Below are positions 46,965-58,466 of a stretch of DNA of 64,000 nucleotides, in pieces; position 1 is the stretch's first letter; the number at the start of each line of letters is the position of its first letter. This DNA is from Dendrocalamus latiflorus (lineage: Eukaryota; Streptophyta; Magnoliopsida; Poales; Poaceae). The position numbers and the translations under genes are program-made. The notes beneath the pieces were generated by a model. It was not told the DNA's origin. It searched no databases and was given only the letters and a program-made list of their open reading frames with translations. Location: assembly GCA_017311315.1 (NCBI GenBank), contig CM029671.1, forward strand, positions 21,388,565 to 21,452,564, in the 5' to 3' direction.

Positions 46965-48280
46965 ACGAAAGGCCACAATTTAGAGTGGCGAATTTCTAAG
47001 ATCCCCTTGCAAGTGCGGCTGCATTCCTAATCCATATTTCACAGAGATAAGAAACGCATGATTTTGTACGATGAGAGCTGTTTACAAAAGGTTTGCTTCT
47101 TCTACTACCGTGACAATCTGTGTGATACGACGGTGCTTGCCACTATTCTACGATTGATAGTCTTCCCTGCCTGAAAAAGAACAACAGCTTGCTTTGCCAA
47201 TTGCCGCATGCTCGTGTCTGACTCGGACCGAGCGGCGCACAACTGCTCGCAAGCCCCCACACCCTGGAACCCACTTCGCGCGTTGGCTGGGTGATGACCC
47301 CGTCCAACCCACATGGACCACGGTGCTCTGTCCTGGTTAGTACATGGTCCATATACTTCTGTAGTACTATATGCCTCTTGTCTGCACCTTCCCCATACGG
47401 CCACTTGCACCAATGGTCTCCTTCCTGCCGCGTGCCGTCCTCGTCAGGACACAGCAGAGAGGACTACGAGAGCTTTGGTATGGCCGTGTCATCGTGTGGA
47501 TAAAACACCGAGAACTCCACACGCTTGCTTATTGCTTCCAAAGTTTGTCGACTCGTGTGGAAAAAAAACCTAGACAGGTCAAGCATCGACGAACGATACG
47601 TACGTCCATGCTATTGTACCATTAATTTCTTTCTTTTATTGGTGCACGGTCCATATACATGTAAGGTGCTTCTGTCTATGGTAGTCTCATTCAGAGAAAT
47701 ATCTTGTTCAGTCCACTAGAGTTGGCGCTGTCGCCTATACATGCCAACGACCATCGTTTTCTCGAGTTCACGGGGAGACTTGGGCCTCCTTCTAAACAGA
47801 TAACTGCACGCACCCTTGCATACTGCTACTTTCCAAATCCTGTCAGCTCCTGTGGAAAAAGCCTAGACAGGGCAAGCAACAACTAACAATACTTTCATGC
47901 TACTGCACCATTAATTTCCTTCTTTTATTGGTGCACGGTCCATATGCATGTAAGGTGCTTCTGTTTAGGATAGTCTCATTTAGAAAAAATAGTGGGTATG
48001 ATCTTTTTAGTTTTGGCTTATAATTTTTGGGTGGTTTATGAGAGAGTAACAGAAACTCGTATGCGGTTTTGGCCGATATAAAATGAAGTTCTTATAGTGT
48101 ATACTATAATCAACTTGTAGACCATATCTTAAAAAGACTATATTTAAATACTAATTACTATAAAAAATCGAAAAACCATTTTTAGAAACAAAAAGAAATA
48201 CCCGTTTCAGTCCACTAGAGGTGGCGCTGCCGCCATACGTGCCAACGACCATCATTTTCTCGAGCCCAGGGGAAGACTTT
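46965..48280. repeat. Duplicated block B with internal re-duplication
   Basis: Homologous to block A (42690-44560). Within it the segment around GTGTGGAAAAA...CATTAATTTC...TTGGTGCACGGTCCATAT occurs again at 47830-47985, and the CCACTAGAGTTGGCGCTG segment recurs at 48210-48270, so parts are present three to four times in the window. No supported gene. Confidence 0.65.
47990..48200 (+). repeat. MITE-like repeat, family G (copy 4)
   Basis: TTTTGGCTTATAATTTTTGG, GAGAGAGTAACAGAAACTCG, TTGGCCGATATAAAATGAAG and AATTACTATAAAAAATCG match the best-preserved copy at 62366-62607. Confidence 0.7.
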
Positions 48281-48308
48281 TTGACTCCCAACATTTTTCA
48301 GACCATTA

Positions 48309-48538
48309 GAGCATCTCCAACAGTGACTTATGAGCTAGCTCTAAGCATATTATTTCATATTTTAATAGAAGAGAGAGAAAAGCTATCTCTTGATCAAGAG
48401 CTAGTCTCATACACACATTCCAAGATTATGTGAGAGTGTCATGTGAGGCTATTTATATTATAAGCTATGTGCTAAAGCTAGTACTATTGAAGAAGTTGTC
48501 TTAGAGCTAGTAACTAGCTCATACTGTTGGAGATGCCC
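48309..48538. mobile_element. Tourist-like MITE (family T1, second copy)
   Basis: 230 bp, ends GAGCATCTCCAACAG / CTGTTGGAGATGCCC, TTA duplicated at 48306-48308 and 48539-48541. Inverted relative to 21026-21256, with which it shares TTGATCAAGAGCTAG and ACATTCCAAGATTATG. Confidence 0.88.
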
Positions 48539-48661
48539 TTAATGTATATAGTTGGCGTATAAGAGAAGCACTTTCATGGCATTATGTTCCTCGGGCGTAA
48601 ATAAATCCAAATTTCAGACAGAATTAACCCGAGCTAGCTGCAGGATATGCCGAAGAGATCA

Positions 48662-48851
48662 TTACAGGCTTACAGCTGCTGCCGAAACATTAGCCAATGT
48701 CGCCTGTTGAAAATACGGAGGCGCGTACGATTGCAAGAAGAGATACGGGGGCGCCCCAGAAGTGGAAATGATCGGCGCTGAAACAATACTTCCTCCGGTG
48801 GAGTTTATATGGTGCATTTGGTTTTGGCTCATAGACCGAGGGCGAGATTGA
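48662..48851 (-). other. Orphan 62-codon open stretch
   Basis: The minus frame reads MSQNQMHHINSTGGSIVSAP, then ISTSGAPPYLFLQSYAPPYF and a stop at 48662. Not recognised; it could be the last exon of a lost gene. A chance open frame of this length is quite possible. Confidence 0.2.
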
Positions 48852-48891
48852 AATCACTAAAATGCCCTTGCACTACTGTCCATGATTTAGA

Positions 48892-49192
48892 GTGTGTTTG
48901 GTTTGGAGTCAGGTAAGGATGGAATGAATCCATCCCTGTTTTTAAGGATGGAATCGTCCACATCCCCTATTGTCCCTGGAACCAAACACACTATTTGAGG
49001 CAGGTAGCGAGGAAGAGGGACGAGCCTATCCCCTCATTTTTAAGGGATGGGGGCATCCTCAATTTAGGGGAATATTCCGGGGATATTCCCCAAAGAGGAT
49101 GGACTCTGTCCCTGCTGACTCCAATCCAAATAGGTCCAAATCTGGGATCGCCCCGTCTCATCTCCTATTGTCCCTGGAACCAAACACACGCT
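48892..49192. mobile_element. MITE-like element with GTGTGTTTGGTT ends
   Basis: AGAGTGTGTTTGGTTTGG at the left and CCTGGAACCAAACACACGCT at the right are inverted; CCTGGAACCAAACACAC also occurs internally at 48976, so the element may be compound. No coding capacity. Confidence 0.55.
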
Positions 49193-49210
49193 TAGGCTCT
49201 GATCATATTA

Positions 49211-49554
49211 GAGCAAGTTAAATAAGGCTGACTGTGCTAGCTACAAGTGAATTCATGTCAGCATAGTCCTATGTGGAGGGGAGAGAAAAGGAGAGAGAGA
49301 GCCAAGCCGACTCCCATGCAAGAGTCAGGCTATAGCACAGGAAAAGATGCATTATCCATGCATGTACTCATAGAACTAATTGTTATACCCATGCATGTAT
49401 TAAATTATCAATACCCATGTATGTATTAAATGATTGAGAGCTCTTGTGGAGACAACTTATAGCCAGCTTATTGTATGAGTTGACTGCATCATTATCTTTT
49501 GATAACATGGAAATGTATTGGAGGTAGCAGCTATCTGTACTATTAAACTTGCTC
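49211..49554. mobile_element. Tourist-like MITE (family T2)
   Basis: 344 bp, ends GAGCAAGTTAAATA / TATTAAACTTGCTC with TTA duplicated at 49208-49210 and 49555-49557. Related ends occur at 55331-55635. Confidence 0.82.
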
Positions 49555-49804
49555 TTAGCGGCTTTTCCATTTCCTTACTTTGATAATAAAGTAAAGAGTC
49601 ACGGGTGCATCACGTACTCTATTCCTCTTCTATCTCACGCACATATCTCTCTCTCATTTTTCCCATCGCTCACCCTCTTTTTCTAAAAAGCATTTTTTCA
49701 ACACATACTATTTATTTTCAACCAAAAGTCATTAGTCACAGCTAAAAAAATACCTGCTCAGCCAATATGAATAGACCCTAATGCATGCTGGGCATAGAGT
49801 TAAG

Positions 49805-50035
49805 GCCCGCTCGTTTAGACTTGGGTTTCTAGCTTCCGGCTTATTTTTCATTATTCCTAAATTTCATCTTTTTCTGACTTTTCGGATTTTTTGAGCTTTT
49901 TTGTTGATTCTTTTTCCCGTATTCGTTTGAATTATACGTGTTAGGCTAATCCTTTTTCTATTTTTAAATTTAATTATACCAAATAAGCACCATCAGCTAC
50001 AGCAAAAAAATTTAACCATAAGCCACGCACACTCT
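49805..50035. mobile_element. MITE-like repeat, family H (copy 3)
   Basis: Same segment order as 36852-37135: TTCCGGCTTATTTTTCATTA, CATCTTTTTCTGACTTTT, CCCGTATTCGTTTGAATTAT and CAGCTACAGC. Confidence 0.6.
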
Positions 50036-50204
50036 TAATGTATGCATGCGCGTGGACAAAAGCAAAAGCACATTACTCATACATAGCTCGGAGTAAATCA
50101 GCACACATGCTTTCATGGAAATAATGGAATATGGAGAAGTCGATTTAGCTGCAGCTCGAGTACCCGCGAGGGGCGGGGGGGGGGGGGGGCTCCATGACTA
50201 CTAA

Positions 50205-50488
50205 GGCCATTCTCAGTGGAGAGTTTCATGACGTTGTTTTCAAGACTGCCACATCATGTAAAATGAAATGAAACATGGATGAAACATCCATCCTCAATGC
50301 ATAGTTTCTTTCTATTGTTTCATAGACATTTAATTTCATGACTCATATAGAGTTGGTAATCGTGCTAAGAGAGTTTCATCTAGATGAAACTCACTTCTTC
50401 TCTCTCTTCTTAAAAATGTTGCCATATTATCAAAAATGCCTATGTGGCAGCCTATTAAATGCAGATGAAACTTCCACTGAGGCTGGCC
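50205..50488. mobile_element. Tourist-like MITE (family T3)
   Basis: 284 bp, ends GGCCATTCTCAGTGGA / TCCACTGAGGCTGGCC with TAA duplicated at 50202-50204 and 50489-50491. A G-run (50175-50190) lies just to its left. Confidence 0.85.
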
Positions 50489-53190
50489 TAAGAAAAAGAT
50501 TATAAATTATCACAAAAAATAAAAATATTCACCCTTAATATGGTGGGGTCTAGTTAAAGTTCAACTTTAGCGGCCATTGGATCTTATTAAAAACTAGCGA
50601 ATTTACCCACACAATTACATGGCTAGATACAACTTTTTCCGTCCAAATTTATAGTGCGTATTTTTTTAATGATCTTATCCATAAATATAGGGTGTATTTT
50701 ATGTTTTAATACAAAAATCAATATGGTGTTATCTTTATACCCGTAATAAATATATAGTTTTATTTACTATTCTCTACATGCATGCATTGAATATAGTGCT
50801 TCGAGATAATAATTATGGATAATCTAGCAATTTTCACTCTCCTTGGTTTATATAACAAGAGAAAATACATCTTATAAACTTGCACGCAGGGAGTATGATA
50901 CAATTGTCTTTGATATACAACTCTAATACGTATAACTAAAATATAATTATATTGGATATACAACTCTAATATAGATATATGATTAATCCGCATCGTTATA
51001 ATATAGTCTTACCAAAGTAAGTGGTGGAGATGTTTCTTCTTTTTTCTCGATTAATGTAAGAATTTCTAATATTTTTTCTTTTAAGATTATTGTGGGATTT
51101 TTTTACCTCTAAAACGAATGAGGTGTATTGGATCTCACTAATTATTTTTTATTTATATAGATAAGAGAAATATACTGAAAATTCTCAAAAAAAAAAAAAA
51201 GCAAAACAGCTAGTCCTTAATTGGTAGGCCCTACTTAAAGCCGAGCTATAGTGGCCATTTGATGTCTTGTGCGTATTCAGAGATATATGTTGTTATATAA
51301 TTTTAAAACTAAAAAAATAGTTTCTGGTCAGAGAAACAAAAAGGTATAAAAGAGGGACGTGCATGGCCAAGCGCACGTGACCACGTGCAGCTCAGCAGCT
51401 GCCCTTTCTCCAAGGACGCCAACCATGAACGACATTGTGATGTGCTCTAGGACGACAGTCGCGCACGCTGCAACCGGCGTTGAGGCGCGCCATGTACGCT
51501 GTGCCAAACACATCAAACACGAAAATATATAGAAGCATAAGAAACCGTGGTGGATCTGGAATAAAATTTAGGTCAGACGATGTGTACCAATAAAATTATC
51601 TAATAGTAAAGTAAATATGCATAATTCATATTGCTATTACACTAATAAAAGCATATGACACTAAATGTAATCTAACAAAATAATTTACATGTAAACATGT
51701 AAGAATGAAGGTACAATTTATCTGTATCTGCATATGAACAAAATTATTCAGGTCCCAGTCTCACTGCCTTGCTTGCTCCCCGCCCGTTTTGCTGATGCCG
51801 GCTAACGCCTCGCTGTGATGCCTGCATAGCCGTGCCCCGTGGCCCGGCGCTTCTAATAGCCTCTCCATTAGCTCGTGGCATTGTGTCTTTTCTCACTTCT
51901 CGCCAGCTCGCCAACGTCGCTGTGCTACCATGTCACTCCCTCCCCAACCCCACCTCTAGAGTCCAAAACAACAAGATGAGCTAGAGTCAAATGGGGTGTT
52001 CGTATGATAAATGTCTTATTGCTGTGCGATTCCTATATGCCGCACAGGCGGCGGGGAGCCAAGTACCTCCCACCCTGCAGTCCATGGCCCACTCTCACTC
52101 TTTAAAACACAAAAAGTAAGACACATGGAGTAGCACCATGGCCCACCTGGCCACCTGGGCGGCAGGGGCACCCAGGCAGCATATAGGAGCCCCCCTAATT
52201 GCTATGCCTTGGTAGCTTAGTGGGCTGGTCTAGTGGATCGCCTCATGCGGCATCGGCTCAAGGAGCGAGCCATCTCGCCAAGCCTAGCACACACGGTAGT
52301 GTGCTGCTGCTTCTTTATTCGTCGAGACAAGCAGACAGCAGAGCTCTTAGGCCATGGCGAAAGCGGAGAGAGGGTCTGGCCGGCGAGGTAGCTTGGGTAG
52401 CCTGCTAAGAAGCGCCATGCAATTACATTTACAAAACATTTTTGCTTTCTTTTCTCCAACGATCAACTTTTTATCTTGGTCAACTTTTGTCAAGAGATAG
52501 AGGCTTTGTGATATTATATTATACTTTTAGGAATCAATATGTCATATTATAACGACGAGGGGTTTAATCACATTAAAACTAATTGCACAATATTATTATA
52601 ACCATACAGATCCACAAATACCACTTATTATAACGTTGAAATTTAATCACATGTAGAGATAATAGAAGCCTATATTTAACAAAGCTGTATTTTCATATGT
52701 AGGTAGATTTTTAATTTTAAATACTAATTCATAAAGTATCAAATTAAGAAAATCAATTTAATTCTCTTGAAATTAATCGAGTGACAATAGAAACCCATAA
52801 TGAACAAAGTTGTATTTTCATATGTAGGTCGATTTTTAATTGTAAATACTAATTCATAAAGTATCAAATTAAGATTAACCAATTTAATTCTCTAGAATCG
52901 TATAGATATTAAACACTACTAAATAACCGTGTCGGTGTTTCATATTAGAGTAGGCATTTAGAATATAAGTAGTAAGAGATAGGAAATCATATAAAAAAAC
53001 TAGTTAGGGGGACAACTGCACGGTCTATTTTGCTAGTTTAATTAAAAAAACACATCATGATATTATAATTTCTTTAGCTCTTACCAACATACAGGAATAG
53101 AAATTAGCGGTCAAAGCAATGTTTTCAAGACCATATCAATGTCCAAAATAAAGCTTTCCTAAGAAAAAGGGAAGATTTATTTATGACTTA
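50489..53190. other. AT-rich intergenic DNA
   Basis: No gene supported. 52200-52410 is locally GC-rich but contains no domain, and its fold does not fit a tRNA. 52665-52905 is a tandem duplication listed separately. Confidence 0.4.
52665..52905. repeat. Tandem duplication, about 125 bp unit
   Basis: Both units contain AACAAAGYTGTATTTTCATA, TGTAGGTMGATTTTTAATT and AATACTAATTCATAAAGTAT, then AATTTAATTCTCT. Units begin near 52675 and 52800. Confidence 0.85.
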
Positions 53191-53855
53191 GGGCTATGAT
53201 TTATCAAACGGGCAACAATAAACTGTACTGTACACTACACACTTGGTTGCTGGTCACGGTATGGCGGCGGCGTCTCCAGCCAAGGCCTCTGTGCCCGGTG
53301 GCGCATGCTGCCCAGCCCTCCATCCACGTACGGATCGATCCACATCAACAACCAGCGGCCTGTTGCGCTATCCTCCGGGCGAGCACGCTGGGCTGTTTTC
53401 GATGCGCCGAGCCGTGCGGTGCGGGCCCTCGGCAGCAGCCCGGCCGCGGGAGGCCGAAGCAGGAAGATTTGTTACTGCATTGCTTTGTAGCGTCGACAAT
53501 ATACACTTCCCTCACAGACCTAAACATGAACTAGAAATGGGCCCCCATTTTTATAATCCTACTATGTTGGCTAGGACTCAAACTTATTACCACTCGACTC
53601 TGATTCATCAAGTTGTATGCAACGTCTAGTTCACCTGAAAACTTAAGCTGAGGAGGAAAAATGAACATATACTTCACCGTCTGAACCATTTTCAATCGCC
53701 CAGGCATACTGTGGTGTGATGATATTCCAGCGAAATACAATGAATCTGATTGCGATATATGGACTACAATGTGATTGTTCCCGCGCCAAATTCGATCGGA
53801 ATCACCATGGCAGAAGAGCGAAGCAACTATTACATGTACGTTGCGTTGCGGACCG
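53191..53855. other. Downstream flank of the MBOAT gene
   Basis: 53240-53480 is GC-rich with overlapping ORFs on both strands but no domain; possibly a degenerate gene fragment. 53640-53855 is probably 3' UTR of the minus-strand gene. Confidence 0.3.
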
Positions 53856-54872
53856 TCAGGACCAAACCAAACGTGCCGCCGAGGCCAGCTTCCGCCCAGC
53901 GTCCTCCAAGAACACCACCATCCCCTCGCACTCGGCGACAATGGCCTTGTCCAGCCCGCTCCGTACGACGGGCGCGAAGAAGAGCCAGGACCCTGTCCCC
54001 GTGACGAATGCCAGCGTGAGCGCCGTCGCCACCGCACGCGGCGGCCGCCACAGGCCGCTCTGCCTCGCCCACCACTGCTCGGCCACCATGCACGCGCCGT
54101 GGAGGGCGAAGAACGCGGTCACCTCGCCCGTGCCGGCCTCGAGCGTGATGTAGTAGAACAAGACCTCGTGCATGAGCCCCGACACGAGGAACGCGGCGAG
54201 CACGCCGGCGGGGGCGCCGAGGCGGGCGCGCACGGGGCGGTACACGCTCGGGCGGAGCACGGCGGGGACCATGAGGTTCCACCGGCGGCCCCAGAAGTCG
54301 CGGAGGGAAGAAGCGAGGTACGGCCGGTCGAACTGCGGCTCCAGCTCCGCACCGAGCAGCGCACGGGCGAACGCTGCTGCGGACGCGAGGAAGAGCTCGA
54401 GCATGAGGTAGACGTGCGAGCAGTCGAACGCGACCACGGCGTACGCGGGCATCCGCTCCCGGAAGCACCGGAGCGAGACCAGCGCCGCGAAAAGGGCCGC
54501 CTTGGCCGCGTAGGACAGCAGGAACTCGGGAGGGAGAGACCGGGAGGACTTGTTCTTGTCCCGGACCTTGATGGGCAGCGCGGCGCAGGCGACGAACCGG
54601 ACGAGCGGGAGGGCGGGGTGGAGCGGTCCGTGGCCGGCGGCGAGGAGCAGGAGCTTGAATGCGCAGAGCCAGACGAGGAAGAAGGCGGAGACGGTGCGGA
54701 GGTGGATGGAGGAGAAGGCGAAGGGTAGGACGGGGAGGAGAAGGAGCACCGGGAGGAGCGCGGCGAGGCGGGTGAGGCCGGGGGCCAGGCACGAGGTGGC
54801 GAAGCGCGCGTATGCCATGGCCACGGCCACGGCGGCCGAGACCACGGCAAGGCCACCTAGCTCGGACGCCAT
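53856..54872 (-). CDS. MBOAT wax synthase-like O-acyltransferase
   Basis: Single exon, 338 residues, starting at ATG 54872 (the in-frame codons upstream are GTG and not used). It is very hydrophobic, with about eight predicted membrane helices (for example LLPVLLLLPVLPFAF, FFLVWLCAFKLLLLAAG). Motifs of plant long-chain-alcohol O-fatty-acyltransferases are present: SLRDFWGRRWN around residues 187-200 and VSGLMHEVLFYY with the presumed catalytic His near residue 235. Length equals the family norm. The family esterifies fatty alcohols with acyl-CoA in the ER to form wax esters. High GC and no intron are normal for the grass members. The substrate cannot be told from sequence. Confidence 0.92.
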   Translation of the reverse strand: MASELGGLAVVSAAVAVAMAYARFATSCLAPGLTRLAALLPVLLLLPVLPFAFSSIHLRTVSAFFLVWLCAFKLLLLAAGHGPLHPALPLVRFVACAALPIKVRDKNKSSRSLPPEFLLSYAAKAALFAALVSLRCFRERMPAYAVVAFDCSHVYLMLELFLASAAAFARALLGAELEPQFDRPYLASSLRDFWGRRWNLMVPAVLRPSVYRPVRARLGAPAGVLAAFLVSGLMHEVLFYYITLEAGTGEVTAFFALHGACMVAEQWWARQSGLWRPPRAVATALTLAFVTGTGSWLFFAPVVRSGLDKAIVAECEGMVVFLEDAGRKLASAARLVWS

Positions 54873-55330
54873 GCCGCGTTTCTTCACCGCGGCCAGCCGA
54901 GATCTGGATCAGGCGTGGCGTGATGTCGAACTGGTGGTGGAATACTGTAGAAATGGTGATCAGAAGAAAGGATTAAAGAAAGGAAAACGCCTTGGACTGC
55001 GAGGCTTCTGTGTTAGTAGTATCTTACGTACCGCATGTTTCACCGTGGGCGAATTAAAGCTGAGGCAGCTGTGTGTACTTGTACGCTTGTCATCTTCTAT
55101 TTTTTTCTTTTTGAGGAAATACTCTTTGTCAATTGTCATCTTGTGCATCTCCAAATCGTCGTGTTTCGTGTAGATGAGCTTTTGCAAAAAAGAGTTCCAG
55201 TAGATTGCACTGCAGTTCGACACTTGGATTTGATTGAGATGGTTTCGATGTTTGAGGGCCTGTTCGTAATATTATTCTTTTGTTCGCAATGGCTGTTGAC
55301 TTGCAAAGGGAGGTCGCATTCAACTTGTTA
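54873..55330. other. Upstream flank of the MBOAT gene
   Basis: Contains the presumed promoter and 5' UTR; no clear motif beyond AT-rich stretches. Confidence 0.3.
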
Positions 55331-55635
55331 GAGCAAGTCCAATAATAGAGCTAAGTATTTGGTTATAAGTCAAGTTATAAGAGCCAAGTTATACAATAAT
55401 TTATCTTCTATTTGTCTACAAAAGGTTTTTTATTATTATGTGGTACAATGTCTCACATTCTCTTTCCTATTCCTCCTCACATACATTTATTATCTTAGCA
55501 CACCACTGCATAGGCTCACGTGCCCAGTTTGTTGCTTGCATGAGAGCCAAGCTCTCATCTCTCTCCTCTCTTCTCTCCTCCACATCAGCAAAAATGCTGA
55601 CTAGCTTGGCTATAAGACCATTATTGGACTTGCTC
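55331..55635. mobile_element. Tourist-like MITE (family T2, second copy)
   Basis: 305 bp, ends GAGCAAGTCCAATAATAG / CATTATTGGACTTGCTC, TTA duplicated at 55328-55330 and 55636-55638. It lies about 0.45 kb upstream of the MBOAT start. Confidence 0.88.
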
Positions 55636-55638
55636 TTA

Positions 55639-57760
55639 GTATTCGAATCATTGGCAGGCGATGCATCCACTAGATTAAATTAATGTAGACCCGTCGATGT
55701 CATTATTGACCAGGTGCAGCGCCTTCATGAGTTAGATCTAGCGGTGGGACTTGGATCGTGCCGGCATGACACTGCCAGTGTGCTTTGAGTCTGTCATACC
55801 GTGCCGGTTTAGTTCAATTACTTTTTTATGTCGATCTGTTTTGTCTTCAGTTAGATTTAGATATAGCTTAAAGTCTAACGGATCGATATCATACTGTGCT
55901 GACTCTAGCTTAGCTCTAAGTAACTATAGATGACGGAGGCGACGATGATGGTTGCAGCCGCCATTTCATTCTTTTTGTGCCCGCCTCATTAAAACCCTAA
56001 TTAAAATTCTATATCATCACATGTCATTCCACCTCCAAACTTTGTGTGAATTACTTGAAATTTTTTTGATTTTGCTGTTGTGGCAGAGGCTCGGTCAAGA
56101 ACTCAGAACAAACCAAAAGCAGTTGCATCAGCGCTCGTATGGGTTGTGATAGGTTGCTAAGAGCCACGGTTCATTGTATATCGGACGTGAGGACATGAGC
56201 AATTGGTGAGGGCAAAGTGCGGTTGGCGAGTCTAACTGTTGGATATGGTCTAGATTAGATTGGGCTTATTCAACTTCTATTTTATTGCTATGTGCATAAC
56301 GATAATAATTTCATTTATAATCTATTACTTGCATAGTTCATACTCTAAATCCTAATTGAATGGAAGTTTTTGAAATTGTGCCAATATAGCTTCTCATTCT
56401 TCCAAAGGATTGTATAAGATTAAAGCAACATGGGCATGTACAAGCAGTAGCGGAGTCAAGAAAAAAGCTAGCCCGAACAAATATAACTATAGTTAACACA
56501 TCAAACTCAAGCTCGGAAGAAGAAGAATTAACTTTGTCGACTCTCACCGTCACTAATTTCAAAGTTTAATATATGCCCAATAGAATTAGCAAAAGTGCAA
56601 AATTAAGACTTGGGGTCAATGGAAAATGAATTACCTGACCTCCTTCTGCAATGCTCCTCCTCTTACTAGATCAACTCTGTTTGAACATGATAGCTTCCAA
56701 CCATTAGATCAACTCCCTTATCATCTATCAACCATTCGATCTACCACCTTTCTAATCCCCAGGGAGATCTCGCCATCCCCGCGAAGCTCACAAAAACACA
56801 ACATCGTGTTTCACGCCCATGTTGTTCCTAACCCTACTAACTGTGGCATTCTTGTTTCTAATCCGACTACTCTTGTTATGACTTACAAATACTCTCACAT
56901 AAATACTTATTGTTTTAACGCTTACACAACTTGCGCTGACTGCAATAGTCCAACTAAATGTGTTTACAAAAAACAAACTACAACATATTCTCTACACTAT
57001 AATACACCATGCTTCATATATGAAAGGTTTCGCAGAAACAAACATTTTATCAAAGATTGACATGCAGCAACATTTATAAATAACATTTTGGCTAATTACA
57101 TGCTGATCACTTCGATGAAATTATGGTCATATAGGGATAATAATTACCTTTTTTGAAGCTGACAAGGCGATCTACAACCTTTGTAATTACAAAAACTTCT
57201 AATTCCAAAAAAAAACTCAAAATTATGTGTTTACACTCATTTCTTCATTCCCTTCACTCCCTCTCTCGCTCTGTCCAGGCTCCAACCGCAGACGAGGCCA
57301 CTCTTTGCTACAAATCATGAAACACATGTCGTCTGAACCATTTTATCGTGCGACTGAGCGGGCGTACGAGCGACACCACAGGTGGGGGCACCATGCAATA
57401 TTGCAATGCATGAAGTTTCCGGCGCGTGCCAGCAGCTCATGTAAAAATGGGAAAAGCAGACGTGATCGGCGGTTTTCGGCAAGGCAACGGGACGGCGCTG
57501 CAATCATGCAGTCCAGACTGCACGACTCACCAAAATCATGTAGTCTCGGACCACATAATGCTATAGGGCAATTCGTGTGGTCCGGAACTACACGATCTCG
57601 CTGTCGTGCGCTCCTCCACCGCACGATTTGAATCATGCGCTCTCTGACCGCACCACTGCATATGCGTCACCCTCAAGAAGTCCCACGCTCAAAGAGGAAT
57701 CTAAAAATGGAATTGCAATGATTCAAAAATTAAATTTGATATTCACGTAACAAATAATAC
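55639..57760. other. Intergenic DNA with palindrome-rich patch
   Basis: No gene supported. 57340-57660 contains repeated inverted phrases (GCAGTCCAGACTGCACGA, TGTGGTCCGGAACTACACGA, CCGCACGATTTGAATCATGCG) resembling the subterminal palindromes of e1/e2-type transposons. The 144-codon ORF at 56626-57060 has no domain. Confidence 0.35.
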
Positions 57761-57765
57761 CAAAA

Positions 57766-58466
57766 TTGATCGCGGCCGGCAAGACGTTCATGGACGGCGA
57801 CACCATAAGTACATTCGTTCTATGTATAACTTGCCTAATCTATTCATGTTTATGCATAAATTAATTGATCGTATATTAATTTTGACGCACGAGTTGGCCT
57901 AATGTGCCTCATCCATCTTTTCTTCTCGATAATCTTCGCATCTCTAGCTAGTAGTCTGACACGTAATAATATTAACGTGACAGCGTTCAGGTACGAACCA
58001 TACAACAACGTGCTGGAGTGGAGGTGACAAGAGTCGGGCTACGATAGCTGCACCGCGGGCAGCGCCATCTCCACCCACTCCAGCGGCGAACCACCTTCGA
58101 GTTCACCGGCACCCGCTACTTCATCTGCGGCATCCCCTGCCACTGCCTCAACAGCACCATGCACGTCAGGGTCACCACCGCGCCCTACTCCGCCGCTGCC
58201 GCCGCCGCCGCAGCCGCCGCAGGCCCTTCACCGGCTCCGCTTCCCGCCGACAGCTATGGGGACAAGAAGGCGCCGGCGCCGGCGCCGTCGGCCGACAAGG
58301 TGCTGATGAACGTGGCAGCGAGGTCGCCGGCAGCAGGACCGAGCACCACCGCGTCCACCCCTCGGTTTCAGCAGCCGATGGTGGGCGTGGCCGGGCTGGC
58401 GGTGGCTGCTTTGGGGCCCTGGCAGCCTAATCAAACAACGTACGCTTTTCTACACCTGTTTGTGTA
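57766..58466 (+). pseudogene. Phytocyanin (plastocyanin-like / early nodulin-like) pseudogene
   Basis: 57770-57807 encodes IAAGKTFMDGDTI and 57984 onward FRYEPYNNVLEW, the core of a blue-copper domain of plant phytocyanins. Then come SGYDSCTAGSAISTHSSG, a second frame TTFEFTGTRYFICGIPCHC, MHVRVTTAPYS and a Pro/Ala-rich arabinogalactan-like tail (APAPAPSAD) with a hydrophobic end. Disabling changes: an in-frame TGA right after LEWR (58026-58028), a frameshift in the SGE/TTFEF junction near 58090, and absence of the N-terminal part with the first copper ligand. Confidence 0.82.

Noticed and set aside
52199..52270. Possible tRNA-like sequence
   Set aside because: No cloverleaf with matching A and B boxes or acceptor stem could be drawn.
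53775..54728. Large ORFs antisense to, or in other frames of, the MBOAT gene
   Set aside because: Same GC-driven shadow effect; the minus frame with membrane helices and MBOAT motifs is the real one.
54873..54887. N-terminal extension of the MBOAT protein
   Set aside because: The upstream in-frame start is GTG; the first ATG at 54872 fits the family.
56626..57060. 144-codon ORF
   Set aside because: No domain, low-complexity Thr/Ser/Tyr composition, no splice or promoter context.
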